DNA from: Strigops habroptila
Taxonomy: Eukaryota; Chordata; Aves; Psittaciformes; Psittacidae
Length of the DNA stretch: 64,000 bases
Assembly: GCF_004027225.2 (NCBI RefSeq)
Contig: NC_044279.2
Coordinates: 40,696,744-40,760,743 of the forward strand
Reading direction: 5' to 3'
Shown here: piece by piece, positions 24,001 through 37,419 of the stretch
Numbering within the stretch: position 1 is the first letter of the stretch
How the letters are laid out: the number at the start of each line of letters is the position of its first letter
Translations under genes and position numbers: made by a program
Notes under the pieces: model-generated
Seen by the model: only the letters and a program-made list of their open reading frames with translations
Told to the model about the DNA's origin: nothing
Databases searched by the model: none

Positions 24001-27000
24001 CAAAGATACAGATGCAGGTATTGTATTTATTTGGTAACTCAAGTCTGTACACATTTAAAACTTCTGTGAGAAATATAAATTAAATCAGCTCTGACTGTGG
24101 AGCAGCATCGCAGCATCCTTCAGTGTGTGGGGTCGTCCCCTCCTCTTCCCAACACCCTTTATCATCACATTAACTTGCCACATTAATAAAAGCTTTATTT
24201 TGGTGGACTGTAGACCTGTCATGGCTCAGAACAAGGAAGGTGGTCTTCAAGGACCAGTGAGCCAGACGATACCTTTCATGGTGTTCACCCAGGGAAGGCA
24301 CATGCTGCAAAGCAGAAATATAAATCGGTTCTTCCCAGGCAGTCTGTGAAACAGGGTAACTGTTATCAGGCCCATCCATAACGAAAATGAAAAAGGGGAG
24401 CATCTGTCTTTCCCTTTTCACATACATCTTTTGCGCTCAATATTCTCCCTGAGCCTGGAATACTGGAGCACCTTTATTAAGCATTAAGATGTATTGTATG
24501 CACCATTAGTTCAGCTTCATAATGCTATTACCAAACAAGCAATTAAAACTATCTAAACTGAGCTTCATAGTGGGTAAATATGGGGAAGCAGCCTTCATTC
24601 ACCCTAGAGTTATTCTGTCCAAAACTATTCTATCTTCTAATTATTCAGGCGTCATGCAGAGTACTAGGAATTCTTCCCCATTTTAAGTGTTAAGTCTTTC
24701 CCAGCCATTTTTACAGAGGTAGTTTTGATACTGCAACTATTCCTTCTACAGGCTCTCATCAATAACACAGTTCTTCCTCTCAGACACTGCTAATAAATGC
24801 TGAATTTAGCAGCCATGTGCACAAGCAAGGAAATCTAACTGCAGGATTATTTATTGCCTGGAGCATCCACCAATAACAATAGAAGGGATACAGTCTATAT
24901 AGAGATCTTGCATGCAAGCTAGATTATGCATCCATATCTTAATTTAGCTCCCTTATGCCTAGGCATTATGATACATTTGCTAATTACATGATCACATACG
25001 GTGTTTTCGCCATTTAACTCCTGCTTCAGTTGGTACATAGGATGCCCCATGACAGGCAGCTGTTCAGCAATCCTCTCCTCCCAGCTCTCCCTTGCAGGGG
25101 CCCTGTGTCGCTCTGACTAAGCACTGTGCTGCATGAAATCGAGATAATCACTTCTTCCTCATGTGCTCTTATGAAGCATGAGTTGCTGGGAAGCTGAAGC
25201 TCTTCACAGATATCAGCGAAGTTATCTTTAGAGCTCCCTTGTGACAAAAGGTATTATCCAATTTCAGAGGCAGGGCTGAACGTTGTGCAGGCCTTGTATC
25301 TGCTGCAATATACACCTGAATTTGACCCCTAGCTCTGCCAGAAGTTATTCAGTTTCAGCTCAGCATGCAGGCTGAGAAATAAAAAATGGATACTTGCTTT
25401 ACAAGGTGAGTGCATGAAACCATCAGAACCGCTCTGAAACACAACGAGCTCTTAAAACCCGTCTCTGGATGGGCTCCAGACTGTAACTCGTAGCTTCCTC
25501 TGGCTCCCAGTACAGATCATCTTCCCAGAGGAAAGCCAAATCAAAGCTGGCAGGTTTGCTTTGAGTGGGGTACCACATCCCCATATGAAGGGAAATGGGT
25601 AGCCCCATGTGCCATCAGCCAGAAGCAGAGACCTAAGTGGAGAGGGGGAAATTAGTCTAGTAAAACAATGAGAAAACTGGTAAAAGATCTGACTGTAGCT
25701 CTGCCTGGAGTACATCTGAGGACCAAAGTCCTCCTGGCTGCCTAAGCAAGCACAAGTGCATGTATGAGACATGTATTGTGCCTCAGCTGTTTCCGCTGAG
25801 GCTGTCCTATCAGTCCACTATTACTGAAGTTAATTAAATTCTTTGGCATGTACACCAGCCTGCAAGCCAGAGCTTGCCCAGACTTTATAGCCGTAATGTT
25901 ACATTAATGACTTCAGATGGCACGTCGTGTCATTAATTTCTGCAAGGTTATGTAGGTTGCAGCCGTAGGTAGAAGTGATCCTTCTTCTTTCTGTAACTGC
26001 AGCAGAGCAGTGCAGGAACATCCCACAAGGGACAATCAACAGACTGAGACAAATTAAAGCTGGAAAAAGGTATGGTTGTTGACAGAATAGTATTTGTGGT
26101 AAGAAATCTATCAATTTCAAACAATCTTGACTTACAAAGTGTATTTGTTACTGGATTTTCCATACTTTCCACCCCCAGTGAGAAGCTTTGTGCATACCAG
26201 ACAACATATACTAATACTATGTGAGATGAAAATAGTATTATATATTCAATTAGGTGAAAGAGTCTGAGCGCAGTGATGTGTGGATTCAATGCCACAGGAA
26301 GTCATGGATGATGCAGTCATTCAGGTTACAGAGAGCAGGTATTTATACCAACAAGCAGAATAAATTTAGAACAGTAAACTCCTTAAAACATTGGTGTGGG
26401 TGAAGGGAAACCTGAAACCTCATAGTTCCAGGATGAGTGACGAGGAGTCCAGAAAATCTGTCTTGTAACCCTCTTTTGTGTAATTTCATGTACCTTTTGA
26501 AGTGTCTGCTGCTTCAAACTTGGCAGCTTGATCCAGTGTGGAAAAATCTGTATCTCAGCCTGAATAGGATCCATCTCCCTTTGTTTTAGACCTACATAAA
26601 ATTCCCTTCAATCTCAATAAATGCAGCAATTTATAATGCAAATACTGACTGACAGTGTTGAGAATGGACACCACAAGACATGGTAGTATCTGTGGCTTTT
26701 CTTCCTCCAAACTGGTAGCATTACCTGCAGCTCATCTTTCACAAGGTAGCCTGAAGCTCTTGGTCAAGGACTGAGAGGTGGGAGTGTGATGCCCACTTCA
26801 GTGTAAGGAACGTTTAAACTTATTGCTCCCAGTTTTTAAGAGACTGTGCTACTCATTACTGCATAGACAAGATGAACAGGGAAAAAAAGGCTGGAGAAAG
26901 GGGAAGACAGGATGATAGGAAAGCTGGGATCAGGTCCCTTCTGCCAGTTGAAATTGTGCAATTGCAAAATGTAGAGCTAATGGTCTAGAGAGCAAGATTT

Positions 27001-30000
27001 CCAGCAAAAATCTCACTCTTACCCCACGGAGGTGGGACCTAGATGAGCTGGACTGCACCCAGGAGTAGCTTTAATGCATTTTCCATTAATCAGTGGATAA
27101 AATTGGGGGAAGGGAGGAACCAAACTCAGCAGAACAGGGCTTAGAGCCAAGTCCAGCAAAATCACCCCCAAACCAAAGACCAGATAGTAGGGACTAGTTA
27201 TACTGGATGGCATCACTCGTCAGTTCCTTTGCACAAAGGCCACCAAGCTGGCGCTGTGATTAAGGACCTTGCAGGCTCACAGACAGATGTTCAGTTCCTG
27301 TAAATCTTTGCATAGTCTGGTATGAAGGTGTTTTAAATAAAAATTGATAATTTGCTTATTTAAAGGACCCGACATCTTGTTAGCCACACTAAGTTGTGCT
27401 GTAAAAGGGATTTTCTCATAACTCTGGACTCCTTTGATCAGAAGTACAGCAGAGTGATTGAATTAGCACCTCTAGTTTCATTTATCTTGACTACAAACCT
27501 CTAGTGCTTTCTATACACAGCTTCTTTGTAGGCCACCATACATCAGCACGGAAGAGAACTCTTCTCAGCTCCTGCATGAACAAGGACCAAATTCTGGGCA
27601 TCTACACAGAGTGCCAGGCCCCAAACAAACAACATGATGGCAGCAGCCGGGTGGACCACATGACAGCAGGTTTTGCTTCCAGCCCACCAGGATAATGCGT
27701 CCTCAGCACTGCCATTCCAGCATAGAGCACTTTTTAATCACTAGGCTGACAAGGAATAGAAAATTTCCTTTTGGTTCATAGCAAAAAGCATCTGTTGCTC
27801 CCTCCCAGCTACACAGGGTTACTTTACATCTTTGTAAAAACCAGCCTCCTGCTGCAAGCAACGCCTTGATGTTTATTTAGCTGGGGAAGGAGGCACACAC
27901 CCTTCCCCACAGGGCTGGGATGAAACCATCTTGGCTTTGGGGGCTGAAAGCACGTTTAAACCTGCCAGCTCTGACGAAGGTCCCTGGGCTGAGTCCCAGC
28001 ACCTGCACTTAATTTTGCTCCAGATCCAGTGGGGCCAGTCATCTTTCCGAGTCCTTAAAGAGGTTGCACTCCCTCCCATGTGTTTGCTGGGGCCTGGTGG
28101 TTTTGTGGGCATCGTATCTTTTATGAGGCTTGTGCCAGCTGAGCAAATCCTGGGATAAGTTGTCAATCACCATCCCACCCCAGAGGGAAACGGCTGTGCA
28201 GGGTGCACATAAGGGACTGCCTCCTGCTGCACACCTCTCCAGGTGCCACAATTCAGAGGGCCATGTGTGCAAATATGAAGGATCCAAGACATTTTGCGGC
28301 TTAAGCAAAGCGGCATCATATAAAGACCTGCCAGCTGTCTTCAAGGGATTATAGCAGTCCAGTCTGGAAGTTCTGCGAGCCTCCATCGGCTGTATGGGGA
28401 AAGAAACCACTGAAGAATTGTAATGAGTAAAATCCTACTTCACCTGCTAAACTAACTAAACAGCACTATAAAATAAGCTCTAAAAGCTGTTCAGTTTTTA
28501 TCACTCTGTGGCTGTTTGCAGGCTAATTCACAAAGGCATCTACACAACAAATATTACAGCCTAAGCCCTGTTCTCATTTATGTCCTCGCAGATTTGTTGG
28601 AGGTCATGGGGTTGTATGCTCTACCACGCTGAGTATGAAGTGGGAAACGTATATACACACACACAAAATAATCAAGTGAGTCATACTAAAGCAGGACTAC
28701 TCCTTTCAGTCTCCGGAATTGTGCTATTAAACCCTGAGATGGAGGGTTTAACAAAGGCCAGAGACCATTATCTTGCAGTCCCTAGCCACTTGTAATTTGC
28801 AGTCAGGGTTTAGCTGTATGAGCACGGCAGGCTTTGGCTACCATTGAAGGTTTCTTAAATGTTACATTCAGTGAGAGAGAAAGACTTTTGTCAGGAAGCA
28901 GATGAATGAGATGCTAGTGTCTCGGTAATAGATTGTTCAAAATTCAAAAGATTTATTGTGAATCTGAATAAAAAAGGCATTTTTTTTTTTTATTTTTTAA
29001 TATGTCACATCATTAAAGCAGTGCCAATACCCAATTTTTTTTTCATTACACATGTGTGGATTCAATATAATTGCACTTCAGTACTGTGTGTACACATTTT
29101 TTTGTCATGCATAAATGTGTGGCCTCATATGAGACCTCTTTGTACAGTTCATTCAAAAGCACAATTAATAGTCTCTTTCCCTTACTTGTATCCTAAATAG
29201 CAATATCTAGTCCAAAACCACAAAGTAAGGCAAAATGTTCCTATGGCAAACCAATCTCTTTTTGAAAACAGGAAAATGGTTTTTATAGTACATAAATATT
29301 GCATAAGTGTATAATTACATGTAGGAAATTATTTCAAACACAGAAACACAAGAAACATCGAATCAAGTGTGATTCAGTAAAGGGAGTACTTCACTGTGCT
29401 TTTCCAGGAGTGGAAGCCATCAATCTCAGTCTGACATAGCGGTAGTTTCCAGAAATGAAATAAAAAGCTGAAAGAGGGATTCATTTCAAATAACTTTTTC
29501 ATCTAAAAATCAGGCATCTTGCACAAGCTGTTCACCTAGGCTCCCTTGATGATCTGAGAAGTGAGAGAAGAGAACAAGAGGGAAACCCCACCAGGTACTT
29601 TATCCCATCTTATAATAGGGCTGTCAGATGGAGTATTTTCTCCCAATGCTACCAATGCTGATCACTAGCTAGAGAAACAGAGGATTAAATCCTTCTTATT
29701 TGTAAATGGCTAAAACTATGTGATTAAACCCCACCCTGTGGTATTTGCCAGAAGCCTCAGAGGGGTACGTGTGGAGGGGATCCCAGGCACGACAACTCGG
29801 CTTCTTGCTAGAGGTGAAGTATTGCTATCCTTTCTCTGATCCACTGGAAACCTTTTTGAACTACACTTTTCAGGGTTTCCAAAGAACTTTATTCTTCCAC
29901 AGGATTTTAGTGGTTCATGCTTGGACATCTGGCTTCTGCTGGAATCCCGTGCTGCTGTGTGTCCTAATAAGTACCATCTACCCAAGCTTGGTCCCTCTTC

Positions 30001-33000
30001 TGCACATCAGCCTTGCAGAACTCTAGATTTCCCCAACCCTAAATTATTTGCTTGCCTCAACTGGTCCAATACACTATTTTTGATCATCTTCTTTTCTGTT
30101 TTTTAATTTTTTTTCCCCTTCATTCATGATGCTGTTCATTACCTTGTAGGTCTTTTAGTATGTTTCCCATATTGAAATTATTCATCCATTATCCATCAGC
30201 TTAAATTATCCATCACCTGTGCCTCCTGTGAGAGCTTGTTTAGATTAAACCCTGCGAATAAATAAGATGGGAGTAGGACCATTTGACCTTCAAACACATG
30301 CTTCTGATTAGCTGACCATTACTAACTACCCTAAGTTTAATATCATTAGTCATTTAAGCATTACGACAACATATTTGTTATGTTTATTGGTTTAAACAGA
30401 AGGCAAATGAACACGCCAATGGAAATTATATCCCTTCAAAATCCATCCCAGTCTCCTCCCTCCTGGTTATGCTGAGACTGCTTGCATGAATACTCCAGGA
30501 CAAGACAGCATTGCAAAAACCATGGTACCTGGAAGAGCCTCACAGAATCACCTCCCCAGGCACTGAGCTGGCTGCTCTGGGCTTAGACTGTATGTACAAG
30601 AGCACACGGACACCAGGATCCATGCTAATGTCCATGCACATGTCCATGCACAGTCATAAACCAACCTAATCCCACCGTATTGTGTTTCTCCAAACAGCCT
30701 AGCCACAGACAAAACCTTTGCTGTAACAGGGTCATGCCCTGCCTTACAGAGGATTGCTCCTCACAGCGCATGCGCTTGCAGGTTAGGTCTGTGATGTCCT
30801 GTCAAGAGGACTTGAGGATGGATGTAGCTGGGGATCCATCCTCCTCCCATAGTGTGTTATTTCACTGTGCTTTCTGGTGATGTATTTTTAAGATTATTTT
30901 CATCCCAAATTGCTCAATATATTATCAATGTTGCTTCAGATGGTATAGCAAAGGGAGAGCTAAAACAGTAATATGGTATTTTCCTCGTTCAACAGAAAGT
31001 GTAGATCTTGTTTGCTTGTTTTTAAACCAAAGTGTAAATCTGCAATCTTATTAGAGCATGGCCTCTGTAAAGGTTTTATGGTTATTTAACAGGAACGTGG
31101 GCTGTAAAGAAATTTAAGTTAGATATACACTTGGATAAAAATATTTCAGTTTTCCTGGTAAAAATATCCAGGCTTTGAACAACACATTAATATGCCATTT
31201 ATGCTGAAGACTTTAGCATTCCTTCAGGTTTTCACACCAAGCTATAGATACAAACACAGTAAATGGTGCAAGTAATGACAATTCAGGATAAACAGTCAAG
31301 GACGCTTTATGTCCAAAATTTTCCTCTTCCTTGTTTAGATTAACCTCTTGTAAATGTGAGAATACAGATCTCCATGGGCTCCCCCCTCTGTGTCAGCACA
31401 CCCATTTGCTGCTCCTTGGCTGGGAACTGGAACTAGGAACTTGGCTGAAGGCACTGGAGCGTTTCTAGAGGCATTTATCCTAATGTCAGTGAAGATGGCA
31501 GTGAAAGCTGGGCTGTTTCTGAGCCAGACCTTGATGTTTCTATGCAGACTTGATGTAACAAGCATTTTCACACTGAACATTTCTTTATTTACCCTTGCCT
31601 TCAGCATTTTTCAGGCTCTGTTTCATCTAAAAAGTCACTTGCTCTTTTTACGTGCTCTGCTTTGGGTCCATCTATGTGGTTCTGCATTTTTAACTGATTA
31701 AATGACACAGAAATGACTGCTGTTTGCTACTTCAAAAGGTAGGTCCCAATCACGGACCTCTGTTGTTCTACACATGGGATTTCTGACTTCCTGGTTTTTA
31801 TTATTTTAAGCCCAGATTTAAAGCTTCTTCATGGTAATATATAGGAAGAGTATGAAAATATTTATTAAAAGCAGTATCAGCTGGTTGGTTAATTAGCATT
31901 CCATTTTCTTACTGGCAATATGTGAAATGGATTTGCCACCCTGTCTAGTGAAGAAGAAGAGGAGACATCCTCTGTCATGGCAGCTCCTGCTTGCGTCAGT
32001 GCCAGCGCATCCGCAGAAATCACTGGCGCAGCAGCATGTTCTGACATTGTAAATACAAACAAACAACAAAAAGCCTCACAGTTTTCCACAATGAGTTCAG
32101 GAGATGCACGTGGCAAATAAGTCCTATTAATGGCAAGGAAGCAATGTGTGAAGCTCTGGTGAACTGATGAAAAAATAGACTGAAAGAAATTGGCAACGTT
32201 GCAGTGTTACTTGATTCGCATACTTAAATATCCGTGTACTCAAATATTCACTTTCTCAGTGAGAATACATAATGTAATCAGGAATAAAATGCAAATTTCT
32301 AGCTAAGGAACTAACTGGGTTTTTTAACAAAAGGAGCCAGAAGTAACTAGTGGGATGTTGTGCTGGAACTGACAGAAATACCTTTGGTTTCAGCAGTAAT
32401 TACACTGCGATCTGTCTTTCTGTTGTTTTGGGGATTTGTTTTGTCACTTTCATCTATTCAGTATTATTGAAACCAGGTCACATTCAATGTCTTTGCAATC
32501 TTTCTGACTGTTCTGGGGAAAAACAGTGCCATTTGTACATACAGTTGGGGGAAGCAAATATGGAGGATGAAGCAAAAAGAAAAGACAGCGAATGTCATCT
32601 GTAGAAGCAGAAAACTTGTTTTGTCTACCTATAAATGTTTTAAAGCTCATATTTAGAAGCATGTCTTCTAAAGAGATGATATGGTGATGTATGCTGTGTT
32701 CAGTCTTCAAAATATTACTGTTAGTGTCATCTATACACGAGCCAAATTCCCTTTGATTTGATATGTTAACCAGAACAGAAATACCCAGAAATTTGCTCTT
32801 AAATGTAATTGTTGTAAGTTTCTGCCCTAAAAGAGGTGACCTTTTCTTCACACCAACTTCTGCCATCCATTTTGTTTGAAAGCTTGTAAGGAACAAGGGG
32901 ATCCTTTTCAATCCCTTGTTTTACTAGTCCAGGGTTGTGAAATGCTTCTTGAAATTAGGATGGGACCCACAGAAAACTGTAGTTGGAGGATCTAAAATTA

Positions 33001-33587
33001 AGCTCATGGTGTCTGCAAAGCTTTTATGCACAATATTGCCTGATTTAAAAGAGATATTCCTTGTAAAGCACTGATGGACACTGTCCTCTCTGGCATGCTA
33101 TTATTTAGCTTGTTTTTACTGTAGCTAACATTTTCTGACCTAGCATTCCTTTTACACAAGACATTTCCATTGAAGTTAATGAAAAATAGGGGTGTTGAAG
33201 GAAAGGAGCTCTATTTCCATGTTTTAGCATAAAGATGCAAATTAGGACCAGTATTAAAAACATAATGAAAATGGATGGAATTGTAAAGCAGAGTTTGTAT
33301 TGGATAGAAGTAGTTTGTTCTGACATTTTGAATAAACATTACAAATAAATCAGGATCTTTATTATACATACCGCTTATTGTTGAATAATCTGGCAAAAAA
33401 AGATAGCTGGTATTATGGAATGGTTTTTAAGTTAGCAATTTCAGCATCAGTTTTGAACTGGATTTAGGAATTTGCTGGAATGCCCTTCCATGATGTTTGT
33501 GTAAAGGTCCTGTGGACAAACTGGAAGGACACGTTAAGATTGGGCTCAGCTCTTTAGTAGGAAAAGCAAGATTTAGGTGCCTAATAT
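21068..33587. other. Long gene-free stretch
   Basis: About 12.5 kb without a recognised gene or interspersed repeat. Minor features: an octamer-like ATTTGCAT at 22501-22508 beside TAATTAA; an AT-rich block with homeodomain-type words at 24830-25015; a TATA/CA run at 28651-28665; T-rich DNA at 28980-29000; a 12-base direct repeat ATGTCCATGCAC in tandem at 30628-30651. Overlapping open frames at 27873-28410, 29716-30026 and 32450-32911 (153 codons, minus) match no family I know. Confidence 0.4.
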
Positions 33588-34150
33588 TCAAGGATCACTT
33601 CCTCCAAGTTCGGGAGTGATGCATCCCAATGAAGAGGAAGTCAGGCGAAAACACCAGAAGGCCTGCATGGATGAACAAGGAGATCTTGGACAAACTAAAA
33701 CGCAAAAAAGAAGCCTACAGATGGTGGAAGCACAGACATGTAGCCTTGGAGGAATACAGAGAAATTGTCCGAGCAACCAGGGATCAGGTCCAGGGAGACC
33801 TTAGAGCAGCCTTAAGGTATCTAAATGGGGCCTACAAGAAATCTGGAGATGGACTTTTTACGAGGGCATGTAGTGACAGGACAAGGGGGAATGGCTTTAA
33901 ACTGGAAGAGGGAAGATTTAGATTAGACATCAGGAAGAAATTCTTTACTGTGGGGCTGATGAGGCCCTGGCAGAGGTTGCCCAGAGAAGCTGTGGCTGCC
34001 CCGTCCCCGGCAGCGTTCAAGGCCAGGCTGGACGGGGCTTGGAGCAACCTGGTCTAGTGGAAGGTGTCCCTGCCCATGGCAGGGGGGTTGGAACTGGATG
34101 AGCTTTAAGGCCTCTTCCAACCCAAACCATTCTAAGATTCTATGATTCTA
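33588..34150 (+). mobile_element. CR1 LINE, 5'-truncated with large internal deletion
   Basis: Two parts of CR1 ORF2 are joined here. Bases 33588 to about 33790 code the linker between the endonuclease and reverse-transcriptase domains ([20 protein letters not shown] and [14 protein letters not shown]). From about 33793 the sequence jumps to the C-terminal end of ORF2 ([20 protein letters not shown], then [20 protein letters not shown]), followed by the 3' UTR and the terminal ATTCTATG-type repeat ending at 34150. The whole reverse-transcriptase domain is missing, yet the frame stays open across the join (33629-34057). The copy is cleaner than the one at 967 and so probably younger. It cannot move on its own. 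The alternative, two separate CR1 fragments side by side in the same orientation, is less likely given the exact join. Confidence 0.95.
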
Positions 34151-34898
34151 ACTGTGACTCCAGGCTCCTGTCACAGTCAGTAGACATCTAATTCATGTAG
34201 AGAGTGCCTTTGCTCACCCTAAGTGGATGCATCCTGGCTGGCCAGCTGAGATAACCCTCTGGTCTCCAGTGGCAGAGCTGATGAGACCTCCATGGGCCAT
34301 CATGGGGACTACGGCAGTTCACTGAATTACAAACCTGAGTTTATGTGTCATAGTTGGAACTGAATTCCACTCTCAGAATCATACATGATATCTTCTAAAA
34401 GGGCTACTCAAGGACTATTTCCAAATGGAAGCCATAGAATGAAATTAAGAATTCCTACTGTCACAAAATTTGTGCCTCCTGTTCCCTTCATATCTGTGGG
34501 GTCGAGTCGTCTGCCTAGTGCTGGCTGCCATGAGGTGTTCTGCCTGACTGCCACTGCTCCGTCAGGGTCATTTCTTTCAGGTGGCTCTTTGTGTGGGCTC
34601 CCAACTGGCCCAAAAGGGGCTGTAAGAAAGCATCTTTCCATGCCATGTCATGTGCTGACATACTGAGTGTTTTAGAGGTTTCCAAACCTTTGTTTAAAGA
34701 TTTCATTCGAAGGAAATAGAAAGTCTTGTATTTTTAGTCTGAAATAACTCCTGGAGACAAGCCAGACTGAAGCAAATGGAAAAATAAATCCTTTGGAAAG
34801 AAAGAAAAAAAAAAGTATTTACAAAATCTAATCTGTAAGTGGGCTTTGAGTCTGAGCTGTTCTTTGTGTGAACTTAGCCAAGGAAGAAAACATAATAC
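34151..34898. other. Gene-free gap between CR1 and LTR
   Basis: Nothing recognised. Short opposing open frames at 34385-34706 have no family resemblance. An A-rich run lies at 34801-34814. Confidence 0.4.
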
Positions 34899-34903
34899 TC
34901 AAG
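34899..34903. repeat. Target-site duplication, left copy (TCAAG)
   Basis: TCAAG immediately precedes the LTR and is repeated exactly at 35477-35481 after it, the signature of retroviral integration. Confidence 0.85.
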
Positions 34904-35476
34904 TGTCGTGGTTTGAGCCCAGCCGGTAACTCAGAACCACACAGCCGCTCGCTCACTCCCCCCCCCCCCCTTCTTCCTCCCCCCGCTCCCGGAGGGATGG
35001 GGAGGAGAATGGGAAGAATGCAACTCCCACGGGTTGAGATAAGAGCAGTCCCGCAACTAAGGTATAACACAAAACCACTACTGCTACCACCAATGATAAT
35101 AACGATTAGTGAAATAACAAGGGGAGAGGATACAATTGCTCACCACCCGCCGACCGATACCCAGCCCGACCCGAGCAGTGATCTGGGCCTTCCGGGTAAC
35201 TCCCCCCGGTTTATATACTGGGCATGACGTGCTGTGGTATGGAATACCCCTTTGGCTAGTTTGGGTCAGGTGTCCTGTCTCTGCTTCCTCCCGGCTTCCC
35301 CTCCTCCCTGGCAAAGCATGAGACTGAGAAAGTCCTTGGTTAGAATAAACATTACTTAGCAACAACTAAAAACATCGGTGTTATCAGCGTTGTTCCCAGG
35401 CTGAAAGTTAAAAAACACAGCACTGCACCAGCTACTAAGCAGGAGAAAAATGACTGCTATAGCTGAACCCAGGACA
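34904..35476 (-). mobile_element. Endogenous retrovirus solo LTR
   Basis: A complete 573-base LTR lies in minus orientation. On its sense strand it begins TGTCCTGGGTTCAGC and ends with CCACGACA, so it has the TG...CA ends and short imperfect terminal inverted repeats of retroviral LTRs (TGTCSTGGKTT at both ends). A TATATAAA box is on the minus strand at 35217-35210, within the GCCCAGTATATAAACC context, placing the U3 promoter and orienting the element. Exact 5-bp TCAAG duplications flank it. No gag, pol or env sequence adjoins, so it is a solo LTR left by recombination between the two LTRs of a provirus. Intact ends and duplications suggest a fairly recent insertion. The GC-rich sequence, including a C13 run at 34958-34970, differs sharply from its surroundings. 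The family is known to me from bird genomes but I do not assign a name. Confidence 0.92.
35210..35217 (-). promoter_or_regulatory. TATA box of the solo LTR
   Basis: TATATAAA on the minus strand, 260 bases from the LTR's sense 5' end, in the position expected for the end of U3. It could drive minus-strand transcription toward lower coordinates if the LTR is still active; nothing in the sequence shows that it is. Confidence 0.6.
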
Positions 35477-35481
35477 TCAAG
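35477..35481. repeat. Target-site duplication, right copy (TCAAG)
   Basis: Exact copy of the TCAAG at 34899-34903. Five bases is typical of several ERV groups, including ERVL-type elements. Confidence 0.85.
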
Positions 35482-37419
35482 GGAGGTGACTAATGTCAGC
35501 ATGAGTCTAGTTTGGGGCCCACAGAAAATATTCTCCATGCTGCTTCTGCCTGAAATGTAGTGATTTATATATAAATGGTATTTATGACAAGCAAGATAAG
35601 ATGTTAAGTATGGGAAAAGTGAAAGAGAATGAATTGTGGTAGTAATGTGAGATGGAAAAGAGAAGACTCTGACTCAAAAATTAATTTTCTAAGATCATTT
35701 TTACTTCTGTTATTACAGAATAACTTAAAGTTTAGGGAGATGGTCACTGATAATGGATGTCAAATTATGGACACGGATGTTCTCATAATGTAAAGGCAGA
35801 CAACCTGTATAGTAGCCACTACTTTACAGCTAAAATCTATCAAAGACAGCTAAAACATTAAAGGCAAAGTAACATATGTTTTAATTTGTAGATCTGACGT
35901 GAATTACATAATAATTACACAGCAATTGCAGTAAAACTACTGTAGTTCCATGTTACCTGCAACTATTACTTGATATAGGCTTGTTAGTACATGACAGTGT
36001 TACTGCAGCATAGACTCAACAGAGTTATGTATCTGGAGTCTAAAAATACACTAAGTGATCAGAAAGTAACTCAATCATAGAGACAACCCCCAACTTTTAG
36101 AATTGGTGTGTTCAGGGAAGTACAGTCAAAGCCTAATTATAATGTAATTGCGGTACAATTCAAGAGTAAGTTGAAACCACTGCATGATGTAGCCTTAAAC
36201 GAAGGTTTTGCGATGCTAAAAAATGATAATGTGGATAAGACACAGAAATCTTTATAGTTACATTTACTTTATGACTGAAGTACAAAACACTCGTACAAGT
36301 AGCCATTTCCATGGGTTTGGACAAAATCCCTAAAATAAGTATTAATTCTCTGACCAGTGGATGTAGGTCTGCAAATTCAGGATTGAAAACCTGCCTGACC
36401 ACAAAGTGTATATAATTTATATTTGCATTTTTTCCACATCGTGCCGTGGTCTCAGAAGGGAAGAACAAAAGCCAAGGAGGACAGTAGCACACTTTCAGAT
36501 GAATTCCAAGGCCTGGGAAAAATACCAAAATAATAAAGTAGGCATAGAAGGGCCTTATGTGATCTACTTTGTCTCTCAAATAACCTTGTGCAATGATATC
36601 TCCTTCCAGCTTAAACTTTTGTTTGAAACATAACATATCATTTTGTGAGACATTCACTTATGTTTTAAAAGCTGCAAGTGAAGGATCAATTATTATTTAC
36701 CCCCCCTGTTGAAATGGAAGAGTTTCTAGGCTGAGTTTGTCTGGCCATGGTTTCCAACCATTGGATTATGTGTCTTTTTTATCAGATTGAAGTGTTGCCA
36801 GCTGTGAAATCACAGTGTAGCATTCAGGTTCTGCTACACTGTGATAAAATGCCCTCTTATCCTTTTATTGGGAAATCAAAATAGATGGAATTTCTAGGTT
36901 TTCTCTCCAGAAGACACTTCCCAAAATTGAGCGTTTTTCCCCAGCTCTTCATTAATTCCCAGAAATAGTGGTAGAGCATCCCTCATTTCTGCACCAGCTG
37001 CACCTGTGGACCTGCTGAGAGCAGGAGTAACTGGTGCCTTCTCATTAAGTAATCCTGCCTATTACCCCTGGGCACTGGGCCTGGCCTGGCCCTCCCAACA
37101 GGCCCAGTAGCAGAAGGGGAAAACAAGAAGCTGGAAACATAGACCCACCGCCTGAGAAACAAAAGTGGCAGCTCCACCAACACTCATAATCAGTTTTGTA
37201 TTTTGAAGCAATAAACATCATGCACAAGAAAATAATGCTTTTCCTTACTCCCCTTTGACATTTGCCTGTTTATATGGTGATGGACATGATTTGCTCTTTA
37301 AGCTATCACGTTGGTTTGCTTATCTCTTACAGCCACTAAATCCTCCTAAAAGCCACTGCTTCCACTGATATGGACCCTCCTCCCCCTTATAAATGGGATT
37401 TATTTTGTCCTGAATAATA
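35482..37419. other. Gene-free stretch
   Basis: No gene recognised. A 165-codon minus-strand open frame at 36160-36657 is long for chance but shows no known domain or splice context. Confidence 0.35.

Noticed and set aside
27873..28410. Cluster of open frames on both strands (up to 123 codons)
   Set aside because: Opposing frames over the same bases in a slightly GC-richer patch; no domain or splice support.
32450..32911. 153-codon minus-strand open frame
   Set aside because: No recognisable domain; consistent with the longest frames expected by chance in 64 kb of AT-rich DNA read in six frames.
34828..35365. Overlapping 80-119-codon open frames on both strands
   Set aside because: They are readings of the solo LTR, whose GC-rich sequence has few stops.
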